NCBI RefSeq assembly: GCF_001865675.1
Contig: NZ_CP011319.1
Coordinates: 310,001-374,000 of the forward strand
DNA from: Janthinobacterium sp. 1_2014MBL_MicDiv
GTDB taxonomy: Bacteria; Pseudomonadota; Gammaproteobacteria; Burkholderiales; Burkholderiaceae_D
Length of the DNA: 64,000 nt
Reading direction: 5' to 3'
Position 1 is the stretch's first letter. Each line of letters starts with the position of its first letter. The notes beneath the pieces are model-generated. The model ran no database searches. It had not been told where the DNA came from and saw only the letters and a program-made list of their open reading frames with translations. The translations under genes and the position numbers were made by a program. Shown here piece after piece: positions 51,945-60,287 of this stretch.

Positions 51945-52745
51945 ATGCCCTCAAGCAGCAACTTCTTGCAGCATAATCAGCAAGCCTGGGATGCCCAGGC
52001 TGCACAGAACAGCCCGTGGTCGCAGCCCGTCGACAGCGCCACCATCGCCGCGGCGCGCGCCGGGCAGTGGCAAATCCACCTGACGCCCGGTCCCCTGCCG
52101 GCCGGCTGGCTGGGCGACGTGCGGGGCCAGCGCATCCTGTGCCTGGCCGGCGCCGGCGGGCAGCAGGCGCCCGTGCTGGCCGCCGCCGGGGCGCACGTGA
52201 CCGTCTTCGACCTGTCTGACCAGCAACTGGCGAAAGACCGCATGGTGGCCGAGCGCGACGGCTTGCAGCTGGCCACCGTGCAGGGCGACATGCGCGACCT
52301 GGCCTGCTTTGCCGATGCCGGTTTCGATGTCATCGTCCATCCCGTGTCGAACCAGTATGTGCCCGACATCGCCCCCGTGTGGCGCGAATGCGCGCGCGTG
52401 CTGGCCGATGGCGGCGTGCTCTTGAGCAGCTTTTTCAATCCGGCCGTGTTCATCGGCGACCGCGACCCGCAATGGGCGCGGCAGGGCTTGATACGCCCGC
52501 GTTTTGTGGTGCCGTATTCGGACGTGGAGGATATGGCGCCGGACGCGCTGGCGGCGCGCATGGAGAGGGGCGAGGCGCTGCTCTTCGGCCATGGCCTGGA
52601 CAGCCAGATCGGCGGCCAGCTGGCGGCGGGCTTCGTGCTGGCGGGCTACCACGAGGAAATGCATCCCCACCCGCGTTTTGAAATTGAAAAGTACCTGCCC
52701 AGCTTTATCGCCACGCGCGCCGTCAGGCTGGCGCGCGCGGCGTAG
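51945..52745 (+). CDS. Class I SAM-dependent methyltransferase
   Basis: A 266-residue soluble enzyme. The SAM motif is GQRILCLAGAGGQQAPVLAAAGAHVTVFDLSDQQL, with ATVQGDMRDLACFADAGFDVIVHPVSNQYV following and VWRECARVLADGGVLLSSF as the post-motif. It is a UbiE/type-11-like small-molecule methyltransferase; the substrate is unknown. ATG at 51945 is chosen since AAGGA lies five bases upstream; the ATG at 51939 has no spacing. The gene is divergent from the MHYT kinase gene. Confidence 0.88.
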   Translation: MPSSSNFLQHNQQAWDAQAAQNSPWSQPVDSATIAAARAGQWQIHLTPGPLPAGWLGDVRGQRILCLAGAGGQQAPVLAAAGAHVTVFDLSDQQLAKDRMVAERDGLQLATVQGDMRDLACFADAGFDVIVHPVSNQYVPDIAPVWRECARVLADGGVLLSSFFNPAVFIGDRDPQWARQGLIRPRFVVPYSDVEDMAPDALAARMERGEALLFGHGLDSQIGGQLAAGFVLAGYHEEMHPHPRFEIEKYLPSFIATRAVRLARAA

Positions 52746-52748
52746 GTG

Positions 52749-53249
52749 TTAATTGTAGGGCTGCAGATCGAGCCAGACGGCGTATGACAAACGCTTGCCA
52801 TTCCACAGTCCGCCGCCGCGGATGACGGCGTCGCACGAGGTCAGCTGGCCCACCAGGTCCTGGCGGCCCAGGTTGCGGCGCAGGCGCAGCGCGTCGTTGT
52901 GCGACAGGTAGCCGACCAGCTGGCCATCGATGAAGACGGCGATGGCCTTGTCCTGGAACGGGTTGGCGTCATCGCAAACGAGCAGGGCCAGGCATTTTTC
53001 TTCCGCGTTGCCGGGGCCGTGCTCGCCGGCCAGCTTGGCGATGGCGGGCTGGTACATCGATTCGTTTTCCACTTCCGAGGCAAAGCGGCCGCCATCGCTC
53101 CAGTGGTGCGCCGGTGCGCCCGCAGGTATCGCCGGCACGTACTGGCGCACCGAGACGAGTGGCTTGTGCAGCGGTTTGACGGGCGTGCGGCCGCTGAAGA
53201 CGTAGTACAGCAGGGCGATGACGATCACGATGGCAAGCAGGTAAAGCAT
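52749..53249 (-). CDS. Membrane-anchored HIRAN-like protein
   Basis: A 166-residue protein with one N-terminal membrane helix (residues 2-18), a linker and a cytosolic or periplasmic domain. The pattern EVENESMYQPAIAKLAG...ALLVCDDANPFQDKAIAVFIDGQLVGYLSHNDALRLRRNL matches the HIRAN-like fold seen in several DNA-related proteins. Function unknown. It ends three bases from the convergent methyltransferase gene. Confidence 0.6.
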   Translation of the reverse strand: MLYLLAIVIVIALLYYVFSGRTPVKPLHKPLVSVRQYVPAIPAGAPAHHWSDGGRFASEVENESMYQPAIAKLAGEHGPGNAEEKCLALLVCDDANPFQDKAIAVFIDGQLVGYLSHNDALRLRRNLGRQDLVGQLTSCDAVIRGGGLWNGKRLSYAVWLDLQPYN

Positions 53250-53313
53250 GGTATCTCTCTGATTTCTGATGGGGAAGCCGGGGGCGCGGGCGTACTGCGC
53301 GCCGCTGCCGCTA

Positions 53314-54060
53314 CTATAGCAAGTTCGCCGCCTGCTTCCGGGTAAATCTGGCCATCAGGTGGCGGCGCCGGCGCAGTGCGCGCGGGTCGTTCAGCACGAT
53401 GGGCGAGGCGCCCGTCAAGCCCGAATAATACTGGCCGTGCCGGCGCAGGACGGCGGCATAGTCGCGCGGCGCGTGGCCCTGCGCCAGCATGCGCGCGTCG
53501 CAATCGACTTCGATGGCAAAGCGCAGCCGGTGCAACTGCCACCACAGGGGCAGGTTCCACGGCATGAGGATAATCAGGGCGTAGGCCAGGGCCAGCCATT
53601 GCGGGTCGCGCGCGGCCAGCCGGCATTGCTCATGCGCCAGCAGCAGCGCCTGTTGCTGCTGCGGAATCAGCGACAGCCAGACGGGCATCACGATGCGCGG
53701 GCGCAGCAGGCCCGCCACGCAGGGACCGATGCCGCCGCTGAGGAAGACGGGCGCGCCCAGCAAGCTGGTTTTTTGCCAGCGCCGCTGGTGCGACAGCAGC
53801 CAGATGCTGCGCAGCGCCAACATCAGCAGCATGCCGCCCGATAACATGAACCAGCCCAGTTTCAGCTGCGACTGTGCCGGCGGCAGGGCCGCCAGCACGC
53901 CGGGCAGCCATGGCAGCGGCAGCAGCACCGACGCGGCCATCGCCGCCAGCCACGGCCAGCGCGTCTGGCGCCCGCGCCGTTGCAGCGCGCGCTCGGCCCG
54001 CCAGGCGCCGGCCGACAGCAGCAGTGCCAGCGCGAGTGTGCACAGCAGCCAGACCGGCAT
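53314..54060 (-). CDS. M56-type membrane peptidase homologue, degenerate zinc motif
   Basis: A 248-residue protein with several membrane helices in the N-terminal half (about 3-17, 36-60, 68-88) and a later one near 160. It resembles the sensor peptidases BlaR1/MecR1: GPCVAGLLRPRIVMPVWLSLIPQQQQALLLAHEQCRLAARDPQWLALA, followed by FAIEVDCDARML. The usual HExxH is here HEQCR, so the second histidine ligand is missing and the enzyme is probably inactive. No BlaI-type repressor gene is next to it. A non-proteolytic role or a decaying gene is possible. Confidence 0.72.
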   Translation of the reverse strand: MPVWLLCTLALALLLSAGAWRAERALQRRGRQTRWPWLAAMAASVLLPLPWLPGVLAALPPAQSQLKLGWFMLSGGMLLMLALRSIWLLSHQRRWQKTSLLGAPVFLSGGIGPCVAGLLRPRIVMPVWLSLIPQQQQALLLAHEQCRLAARDPQWLALAYALIILMPWNLPLWWQLHRLRFAIEVDCDARMLAQGHAPRDYAAVLRRHGQYYSGLTGASPIVLNDPRALRRRRHLMARFTRKQAANLL

Positions 54061-54066
54061 CGGCGC

Positions 54067-54483
54067 CTAGCGCTTCAGCGCCATGCCGACGGAGGCGGGC
54101 GCCGTGTGCTTGAAGCCGAACTGCGCGTACAGGTCTTGCGCCTGGCCATCGGCAATCAGGCTGACATACGCGCTTTCCGGCACGTCGCTGTCGATGAACT
54201 GGCGGATTTCGCGCATGATCAGCTTGCCCAGGCCCTTGCCCTGGTGGGCCGGCAGCACGGCGATATCAACCACCTGGAAGAAGCAGCCGCCATCGCCGAT
54301 GACGCGCCCCATGCCGACCACCTCGTCCCCATGCAGCACTTGCACGGCAAACAGGGAATTGGGCAAGCCCCTGGCTGCGGCGGTCGCGGTCTTCGCGCTC
54401 AGGCCGGCGGAAACGCGCAGGTGCTGGTAGGTGGCGGCCGAGGGAATGGCCAGGCGGGTGGTGTAGGGCGATGCTGCGCTCAA
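54067..54483 (-). CDS. GNAT-family N-acetyltransferase
   Basis: A 138-residue acetyltransferase. The acetyl-CoA motif is VVDIAVLPAHQGKGLGKLIMREIRQFI (Q/RxxGxG/A form QGKGLG), followed by the late YVSLIADGQAQDLYAQFGFKHT. Such enzymes acetylate amines or peptides; the substrate is unknown. It lies six bases upstream of the M56-like gene on the same strand and may be co-transcribed with it. Confidence 0.87.
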   Translation of the reverse strand: MSAASPYTTRLAIPSAATYQHLRVSAGLSAKTATAAARGLPNSLFAVQVLHGDEVVGMGRVIGDGGCFFQVVDIAVLPAHQGKGLGKLIMREIRQFIDSDVPESAYVSLIADGQAQDLYAQFGFKHTAPASVGMALKR

Positions 54484-54627
54484 GGCGGTCTCCTGTGAAT
54501 TCGTGGTAACGGCAATTATAGGCGGCGATCGCCGCCAGGGGCGGCACGCTTTATTTGGCGCGGGTATTCTGTCCGCGTCGCTTTTGCGCTATGGTGGCGC
54601 CATCCACCCATTTGTTGAAAGCACGCC

Positions 54628-55020
54628 ATGTCCGCAGGATTTACCGCCACCGAGTTGTCCGTCGTCAATGAAGACGACGCCCTGATCACCACCCTGGCCG
54701 CGCCGGCCGGCAAGGGCGAGCCCGTCTACCTGATGCTGCAGCGCGCCGATGACTACGACGAGCAGGACGTGGCGCTGGGCATGGACGAGCCGTATATCGA
54801 GTACTGCGGCCAGGAGTTCGCGTGGTATGGCCACATGCACGCCGTGATCCTGCATCCGAACCGCCTGTCCGTGCAGATGGATGCGGAAGCGGCCATGCAG
54901 ATGGACGACGACGGCCAGATCGACGTGCGTTTCAACTTGACGCCCGAGCGCTACGCCCAGCTGCAGCAGGCGCTGCGCACCACGTTCGAGGGCTGCGACT
55001 ACTATCGCGAGGAACGTTGA
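54628..55020 (+). CDS. Imm10-like immunity protein
   Basis: A 130-residue soluble acidic protein. The stretch PVYLMLQRADDYDEQDVALGMDEPYIEYCGQEFAWYGHMHAVILHPNRLSVQMD resembles Imm10-family immunity proteins, which neutralise polymorphic toxins. The resemblance is from memory of the family. No toxin gene lies next to it, so it would be an orphan immunity gene. It is divergent from the GNAT gene and 69 bp before the NnrU-type gene. Confidence 0.55.
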   Translation: MSAGFTATELSVVNEDDALITTLAAPAGKGEPVYLMLQRADDYDEQDVALGMDEPYIEYCGQEFAWYGHMHAVILHPNRLSVQMDAEAAMQMDDDGQIDVRFNLTPERYAQLQQALRTTFEGCDYYREER

Positions 55021-55089
55021 TCTGCGTGGACGGCGCCGGTCGCGGTGTCGTCTAGGATCGCTAGAAGGTAGGGACTGGGGGAGAAGACG

Positions 55090-55671
55090 ATGACTGTGCT
55101 GATACTCGGTTTGCTGTTGTTCCTGGGCTTGCACTCGGTGCGCATCGTTGCCGACGGCTGGCGCGGCGCCCAGCTGGCCCGCCTGGGCGAGCGGCGCTGG
55201 AAGGGCGTCTATTCGCTGCTGGCCCTGCTGGGCCTGGGCTTGATCGTCTGGGGCTACGCCCTGGCGCGCCAGCAGCCGCTCGCCTTGTGGATGCCACCGA
55301 TGGGCTTGCGCCACGTCAGCGGCCTGCTGATGCTGTTTTCGCTGATACTGCTGGCGGCGGCGAATGTGCCGCGCAACCGCATCAAGACGCTCGTGCACCA
55401 CCCCATGCTGCTGGGCACGCAACTGTGGGCCGTCGCCCATCTGCTGGCCAATGGCACCTTGGCCGATGTGCTGCTGTTCGGCGCTTTCCTCGTCTGGTCG
55501 TCGGTCGACCTGTATTCCGCCGTGCAGCGCGACCGCGCGGCCGGCGCCGCATACGAGGGCGGCACGCTGAAAGGCACCCTGGCCGCCATCGGCGCCGGTG
55601 TCGCGCTGTGGCTGCTGCTGGCATTCTGGCTGCACGGCGTGCTGTTTGGCGTGCGGCCGTTTGGCTATTGA
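55090..55671 (+). CDS. NnrU-family membrane protein
   Basis: A 193-residue protein with about five or six membrane helices. The pattern LFLGLHSVRIVADGWR, WGYALARQQPLALWMPP and VPRNRIKTLVHHPMLLGTQLWAVAHLLANG is the NnrU signature, with a histidine pair. Relatives occur with nitric-oxide reduction genes and carotenoid isomerase; here no such genes are near. The next GNAT gene starts 14 bp later and probably shares the message. Confidence 0.88.
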   Translation: MTVLILGLLLFLGLHSVRIVADGWRGAQLARLGERRWKGVYSLLALLGLGLIVWGYALARQQPLALWMPPMGLRHVSGLLMLFSLILLAAANVPRNRIKTLVHHPMLLGTQLWAVAHLLANGTLADVLLFGAFLVWSSVDLYSAVQRDRAAGAAYEGGTLKGTLAAIGAGVALWLLLAFWLHGVLFGVRPFGY

Positions 55672-55685
55672 GGAGGAGGAAAAAA

Positions 55686-56273
55686 ATGGATCCAGCGATG
55701 GAAATCGCCTTGCGCGGCCAGCTGGTCGAGCTGCTGCCGCTGCAGCCCGGACACGGGCCACAGCTGCTGCAGGCGGCCGCCGATGGCGAGTTATGGAACA
55801 TGACCGTCACCGTCGTGCCCGGCCCCGACAGCATGGCGCGCTACATCGCCACGGCCATCGAAGGCCGGCGCGCCGGCACGGTCATGCCCTTCGTCATCGT
55901 GCAGCGCGCCACAGGGGCTATCGTCGGCAGCACGCGCTTCTGGAAGATCGACCGCGCCAACCGCAAGATGGAAATCGGCCACACCTGGCTGGCTGCCTCG
56001 GCGCAGCGCTCGGGCGTGAACACGGAAGCGAAATTGCTGCTGCTGACGCACGCCTTCGATGCCATGCACGCCGTGCGCGTGCAATTGACCACCGACGAAC
56101 TGAACGAGAAATCGCGCGCCGCCATCCTGCGCCTGGGCGCCGTGCAGGAAGGCATCGTGCGCCACGAACGCATCATGCCCGACGGCCGCAAGCGCAATTC
56201 CGTGCGTTTCAGCATCATCGATACGGAGTGGGCGGGCGTGAAGGCGGCCCTGGAGCACCGGCTGGGGCGCTGA
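55686..56273 (+). CDS. GNAT-family N-acetyltransferase (RimJ/RimL-like)
   Basis: A 195-residue acetyltransferase. Opening MEIALRGQLVELLPLQPGHGPQLLQAA and the body FVIVQRATGAIVGSTRFWKIDRANRKMEIGHTWLAASAQRSGVNTEAKLLLLTHAFDAM fit the RimJ/RimL type that acetylates protein N termini or small molecules. The tail LNEKSRAAILRLGAVQEGIVRHERIMPDG is conserved in that group. GAGGAGG precedes the start. It follows the NnrU-type gene by 14 bp. Confidence 0.88.
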   Translation: MDPAMEIALRGQLVELLPLQPGHGPQLLQAAADGELWNMTVTVVPGPDSMARYIATAIEGRRAGTVMPFVIVQRATGAIVGSTRFWKIDRANRKMEIGHTWLAASAQRSGVNTEAKLLLLTHAFDAMHAVRVQLTTDELNEKSRAAILRLGAVQEGIVRHERIMPDGRKRNSVRFSIIDTEWAGVKAALEHRLGR

Positions 56274-56423
56274 CAAGTTCAGGGTATTGCCGGATATGGC
56301 AAGTACAAGCGGGGAGACGGTTCTGGCGTGGTGCCGAACGCTTATCGACAGTGTTTTGCGGAACACGCATTAAATTGCGGGACAAAACAAAACGGCCCTC
56401 AATCGTGAGAGCCGCATGTTGAA

Positions 56424-56510
56424 TGGTGCCGGGAGCCGGAATCGAACCGGCACGCTGTTTCCAGCGCGGGATTTTGAGTCCCGTGCGTCTACCTATTCCG
56501 CCATCCCGGC
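56424..56510 (-). tRNA. tRNA-Leu (anticodon CAA)
   Basis: The reverse strand begins GCCGGGA and ends TCCCGGC-A-CCA, so the acceptor stem pairs perfectly and the CCA is encoded. The anticodon loop CTCAAAA lies on a GGGA/TCCC stem and gives anticodon CAA. The TTCGATT loop on GCCGG/CCGGC is the T arm. The long variable arm (CGCTGGAAACAGCG) is typical of leucine tRNAs. It reads UUG codons. Confidence 0.96.
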
Positions 56511-56657
56511 AACGCGAGACGCATTATCACTGATTTGTCACAATCCGGCAAGTTTTTTGCTTGGCGTGTGTTTTGCATAAGCTTCCGCAATGCTTGTTTG
56601 CGGGTATGATCGGCGGTATTCCAAGCCCGATGCCGGCGCCGCAGGCCGGCCTGACGC

Positions 56658-58628
56658 ATGAGACACAAGAAGATACGCGAAATTATCCTCGGCAAGCCGC
56701 TCGACCCGATGAAGGTCGAGACGCGCCATTCGATGGCGCTGGTGGCGTTCCTGGCGTGGGTGGGACTGGGCGCCGACGGCCTGTCCTCGTCGGCGTATGG
56801 CCCCGAGGAAACCTTCCGCGCGCTGGGCGAGCATGCGCACCTGGGCCTGTACCTGGCGCTGGCCACGGCCGTCACCGTCTTCATCATCGCGCTGGCCTAC
56901 AACCAGGTGATCGAGCTGTTTCCCACGGGCGGGGGCGGCTACCGCGTGGCCACCAAGCTGGTGGGGCCGTACATGGGCCTCATTTCCGGCTGCGCGCTGA
57001 TCCTCGACTACGTGCTGACGATCGCCATCTCGATCGCCTCGGGCGTCGATGCGCTGGCCTCGTTCCTGCCGCTGGGCTTCCAGCCCTACAAATTGTGGGC
57101 CGAGATGTTTTTCATCGGCTTGCTGATCATCATGAACTTGCGCGGGCTCAAGGAAGCGATCCAGATCCTGCTGCCCATCTTCATCGGCTTCGTCATCACG
57201 CACTTGGTGCTGATCGTCTACGGCGTCATCGCGCACGCTTCGCACTTGCCCGAATTGCTGCCCGTGACCATGGCCGAGACGAAGGCGCTGGCCGGCAGCA
57301 TCGGCTGGGCCGGCGTGGCCGGCATGCTGCTGCTCGCCTATTCGCAGGGCGGCGGCACCTACACGGGCCTGGAAGCCGTCTCGAACAACGTCAACCTGCT
57401 GGCCGAACCGCGCGTGCGCACCGGCAAGATCACCATGCTCTACATGGCGCTGTCGCTGGCCTTCACGGCGGGCGGCATCATCCTGCTGTACCTGCTGTGG
57501 AACGCCACGCCCACGCCGGGCGAGACCCTGAACGCGTCGACCTTCAAGACCATCATCGCCAGCATGGGCCTGGGCGGCGAGATGCTCAACCAGGCGCTGC
57601 TGGTGATCGTGCTGGCCTTCGAGGCGGGCCTGCTGTTCGTCGCCGCCAACACGGGTTTCCTGGGCGGACCGTCCGTGCTGTCGAACATGGCGGCCGATTC
57701 CTGGGTGCCGCACAAGTTCCGCTACCTGTCGACGCGCCTCGTCACGCAGAACGGCATCGTCGTGATGGGCGTGGCGGCGCTGGCCATCCTGTTCTGGACG
57801 GGCGGCAGCGTGACCCTGCTGGTGGTGCTGTATTCGATCTCCGTCTTCCTGACCTTCGCCATTTCCCTGTTCGGCCTGTGCCTGTACTGGCTGCGCAACC
57901 GCGTGCCGGGCACGCACTGGCTGCGCCGCCTGCTGCTGTCGCTGGTCGGCTTCATCATCTGCGCCGGCATCCTGGTGATCTTGCTGTACGAGCGCTTCAT
58001 GCAGGGCGGTTGGGCCACGGTGCTGATCATCGCCGCCATCGCGGCCCTGTGCATCGCCATCCGCCGCCATTACCGGCGCACCAAGCAGGCGATTTTGCAA
58101 GTGGACGAAGTCTTCGCGCACCAGCCGTTCGGCGCGAACACGGACCCCATCGTGCCGCTCGAGCCGGAGCCGGAAGCGCAGACGGCCGTGTTCATCGTCG
58201 GCACCTCGCGCGGCGGCGGCCTGCACGCGCTGCTGTGGGTGCAGCGCATGTTCCCTGGTCATTTCAAGAATTTCTTGTTCGTCAATGCGCGCACCGTCGA
58301 TTCGCACGCGTATGGCGGCGAGGGGGCGATGGCGCAGATGCGCCAGGAAGCGGCCGACACGCTGGAATTCTTCGTCGACTTTTGCCACAGCCACGGCATG
58401 GCATCCTCGTCCTACCTGGGCTTCGGCACGGACGCCGTCGATGAAATCACGAAACTGTGCGAAGCCATCAACGAGGAATTTCCCAATTCAATCTTTTTCA
58501 CCAGCAAGCTGATTTTCACCACCGATAACTGGACCACGCGGGTGCTGCACAACCAGGCTTCGCTGGCCGTGCAGCGCAGGCTGCACCTGGAAGGCTTGCA
58601 GATGGTGATACTGCCGATGAAAGTATAA
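56658..58628 (+). CDS. APC-superfamily permease, KimA/KUP-like
   Basis: A 656-residue inner-membrane transporter. About 12 helices cover residues 25-470. The segment GLGADGLSSSAYGPEETFRALG and the motif FPTGGGGYRVATKLVG are typical of the KimA-like group of the amino acid-polyamine-cation superfamily, in which Bacillus KimA imports potassium. The C-terminal 170 residues are soluble (IVGTSRGGGLHALLWVQRMFPGHFKNFLFVNARTVDSHAYGGEGAM) and form a cytosolic domain seen in these transporters. Potassium or an amino acid as substrate cannot be decided from sequence. It is divergent from the tRNA gene. Confidence 0.85.
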   Translation: MRHKKIREIILGKPLDPMKVETRHSMALVAFLAWVGLGADGLSSSAYGPEETFRALGEHAHLGLYLALATAVTVFIIALAYNQVIELFPTGGGGYRVATKLVGPYMGLISGCALILDYVLTIAISIASGVDALASFLPLGFQPYKLWAEMFFIGLLIIMNLRGLKEAIQILLPIFIGFVITHLVLIVYGVIAHASHLPELLPVTMAETKALAGSIGWAGVAGMLLLAYSQGGGTYTGLEAVSNNVNLLAEPRVRTGKITMLYMALSLAFTAGGIILLYLLWNATPTPGETLNASTFKTIIASMGLGGEMLNQALLVIVLAFEAGLLFVAANTGFLGGPSVLSNMAADSWVPHKFRYLSTRLVTQNGIVVMGVAALAILFWTGGSVTLLVVLYSISVFLTFAISLFGLCLYWLRNRVPGTHWLRRLLLSLVGFIICAGILVILLYERFMQGGWATVLIIAAIAALCIAIRRHYRRTKQAILQVDEVFAHQPFGANTDPIVPLEPEPEAQTAVFIVGTSRGGGLHALLWVQRMFPGHFKNFLFVNARTVDSHAYGGEGAMAQMRQEAADTLEFFVDFCHSHGMASSSYLGFGTDAVDEITKLCEAINEEFPNSIFFTSKLIFTTDNWTTRVLHNQASLAVQRRLHLEGLQMVILPMKV

Positions 58629-58674
58629 ACGCCGCCCCAGGCGCAAGTGCGAGGCACAGGCGCGGGACGGCGTT
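58628..58674. terminator. Weak stem-loop between converging genes
   Basis: AACGCCG (58628-58634) pairs with CGGCGTT (58668-58674) around a long loop, with an extra CCC/GGG contact. There is no T-run. It may slow transcripts from the permease gene and from the convergent reductase-like gene. Confidence 0.3.
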
Positions 58675-58695
58675 GTCGGTGCGGCAGGACTAGAT

Positions 58696-60012
58696 TCAGT
58701 TATGTACCGAGTTCAGCTGGCGCGCGATGATGTCGTGGTTGAGCCAGATGACGGGCGCTTGCGGTTCCGACATGGCGTGGAACATCAGCGGGCCCGTGCC
58801 TTCCAGCACCAGCGAGCTCAGGTGGTCAGTGATCAGTTCCTTGCGGTCCTTGTGCAGCTTGGTGATGTCGTCCGAGGTGCCGATCATGACTTCGGCCAGC
58901 TCCGGCGTGTTGTCCATCGGCCAGGCGGCGAAGTTGCGGAACTGCACGCTGGTGGCGTCGCCATTGTAGGCGGCGATACGGTCGAGCAAGTCTTGCAGCG
59001 AGACGCCGTCTTCCAGCAAGCCCTGGCAGATTTTCCACTGTTCTTCGGCCCAGGCCGCGCCGCCTTCTTTTTTCAGCGCGTCGAGCAGGGGGAACAACGA
59101 CAGCTCCACGCCGACGAAAATGTCGGACGAGTTGGTGCGGATTTCCGGGCAGTTGAAGACGGTGGCCTTGATGCCTTTTTCCCACGCGGCCTTGGCCACG
59201 TTTTCCAGGCGCATCTTGGCCAGGCCTTGCGTGTAGTTGCTATACGTTTGCCACTGGTACTTGCCGTCGATCAAGATCTCGGTGCCGTGGTAGCCGTAGG
59301 CGCTGTAGCGCACCTGGCCGCCCGTTTGCTCGATGCGGGCGCGGATGGCGGCACTGCCGTCGATCAGGTGCTGCAGGGTGTTGGCCGTGACTTCGTCGAA
59401 GTTCATCAGGATCAGCTTGCCCAGGTCGCTGTCGAGCAGGGCGCGTGAGGACATGAAGCGCTCGCCGCGGCCCTTGTAGATGCGGTTGGCGATGGCGAGG
59501 AAGACTTTGACCTTCGGAATGCCGCCGGCCATGGTGTGGGCGAAATACACATTGCTGCCGTCAGGAATCAGGCTGTCCAGCTCTGCCATGGCTTTCGCCA
59601 CGGATGCGCTGAAGCGGGCGATGCCGGCTTCGCGGCAGCGTTCGATCTGTGCCCAGTCCAGCTTGTCTTCTTGCCAGCTTTTCAGCGTCATGTCGGCCAG
59701 CAGGGCCGTCGGCGTCGGTTCGCCGGCTGGCGCGTCGAGGTCGAAACCGGCCATCAGCGGCACGTTGATGATGCGGCCGCCCAGGTTGGCTTCGGCTTCC
59801 GCCAGCTCTTCCGCGTTCAGCGGACGCAGCGCCATGTTTTCATCGCGGCGGCCGACCGTCATGCCGACGATATTCATGCCCGCCTTGCGCGCTTCGTCCA
59901 GCAAGCCATTTACATAGCCGCGGCCGAACAGCTCGCCGAACAGCACAAAGGTGTCGCCCTTGCGGAAGATATTTTTTTGCGGGATGTCTCTTAAGGACGT
60001 GATCTCGGTCAT
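58696..60012 (-). CDS. Possible FabMG-type enoyl-ACP reductase
   Basis: A 438-residue soluble protein. The N-terminal part TFVLFGELFGRGYVNGLLDEARKAGMNIVGMTVGRRDENMALRPL has a glycine-rich Rossmann-like start. The later tracts HTMAGGIPKVKVFLAIANRIYKGRGERF and VRYSAYGYHGTEILIDGKYQWQTYSNYTQGLAKMRLENVAKAAWEKGIKATVFNCPEIRTNSSDIFVGVE are strongly patterned. It resembles the enoyl-ACP reductase family named FabMG, which was found by triclosan-resistance screening. I recall this with moderate certainty, so the function stays tentative. It stands alone and converges on the KimA-like gene. Confidence 0.5.
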   Translation of the reverse strand: MTEITSLRDIPQKNIFRKGDTFVLFGELFGRGYVNGLLDEARKAGMNIVGMTVGRRDENMALRPLNAEELAEAEANLGGRIINVPLMAGFDLDAPAGEPTPTALLADMTLKSWQEDKLDWAQIERCREAGIARFSASVAKAMAELDSLIPDGSNVYFAHTMAGGIPKVKVFLAIANRIYKGRGERFMSSRALLDSDLGKLILMNFDEVTANTLQHLIDGSAAIRARIEQTGGQVRYSAYGYHGTEILIDGKYQWQTYSNYTQGLAKMRLENVAKAAWEKGIKATVFNCPEIRTNSSDIFVGVELSLFPLLDALKKEGGAAWAEEQWKICQGLLEDGVSLQDLLDRIAAYNGDATSVQFRNFAAWPMDNTPELAEVMIGTSDDITKLHKDRKELITDHLSSLVLEGTGPLMFHAMSEPQAPVIWLNHDIIARQLNSVHN

Positions 60013-60112
60013 GGTGTCAATTCATTCAAAAATTAGCAGGGCAGGTGGCTGATGCTGCTGCCCGCTGGTTCAACATAGTTGTAAATTATGCGCCATTTCA
60101 GTGGGAAAAATC

Positions 60113-60286
60113 ATGTTGCGAACGATTCTCGTCTGGAACGGCATCTTCTTCTGCGGTGGAGCTCTTATTCTTTCGCCATGGCGTATTTTACGCTGCCGCC
60201 GCGCGCAACGCCCGCGGACAGGGCCAGACTACGTCCGGCAGGCGCCGATATTACCTCAGCTTGGCAGTGCTGGTCAGCAAAATTGA
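60113..60286 (+). CDS. Possible small membrane protein, 57 aa
   Basis: MLRTILVWNGIFFCGGALIL begins with a short hydrophobic helix and is followed by a basic, arginine-rich tail. GGGA stands about seven bases before the ATG, and an AT-rich patch (TTGTAAATTATG) lies upstream. It fills most of the gap between the reductase-like gene and the polymerase gene. Other frames are also open here, so it could be spurious. Confidence 0.35.
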   Translation: MLRTILVWNGIFFCGGALILSPWRILRCRRAQRPRTGPDYVRQAPILPQLGSAGQQN

Positions 60287-60287
60287 T

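Noticed and set aside
48261..52745. A 1494-residue plus-strand frame opposite the MHYT kinase and HD-GYP genes
   Set aside because: Only its last 266 codons (51945-52745) are a real gene. The rest is low-complexity His/Gln/Arg-rich sequence antisense to clear kinase domains, as expected from high-GC third positions.
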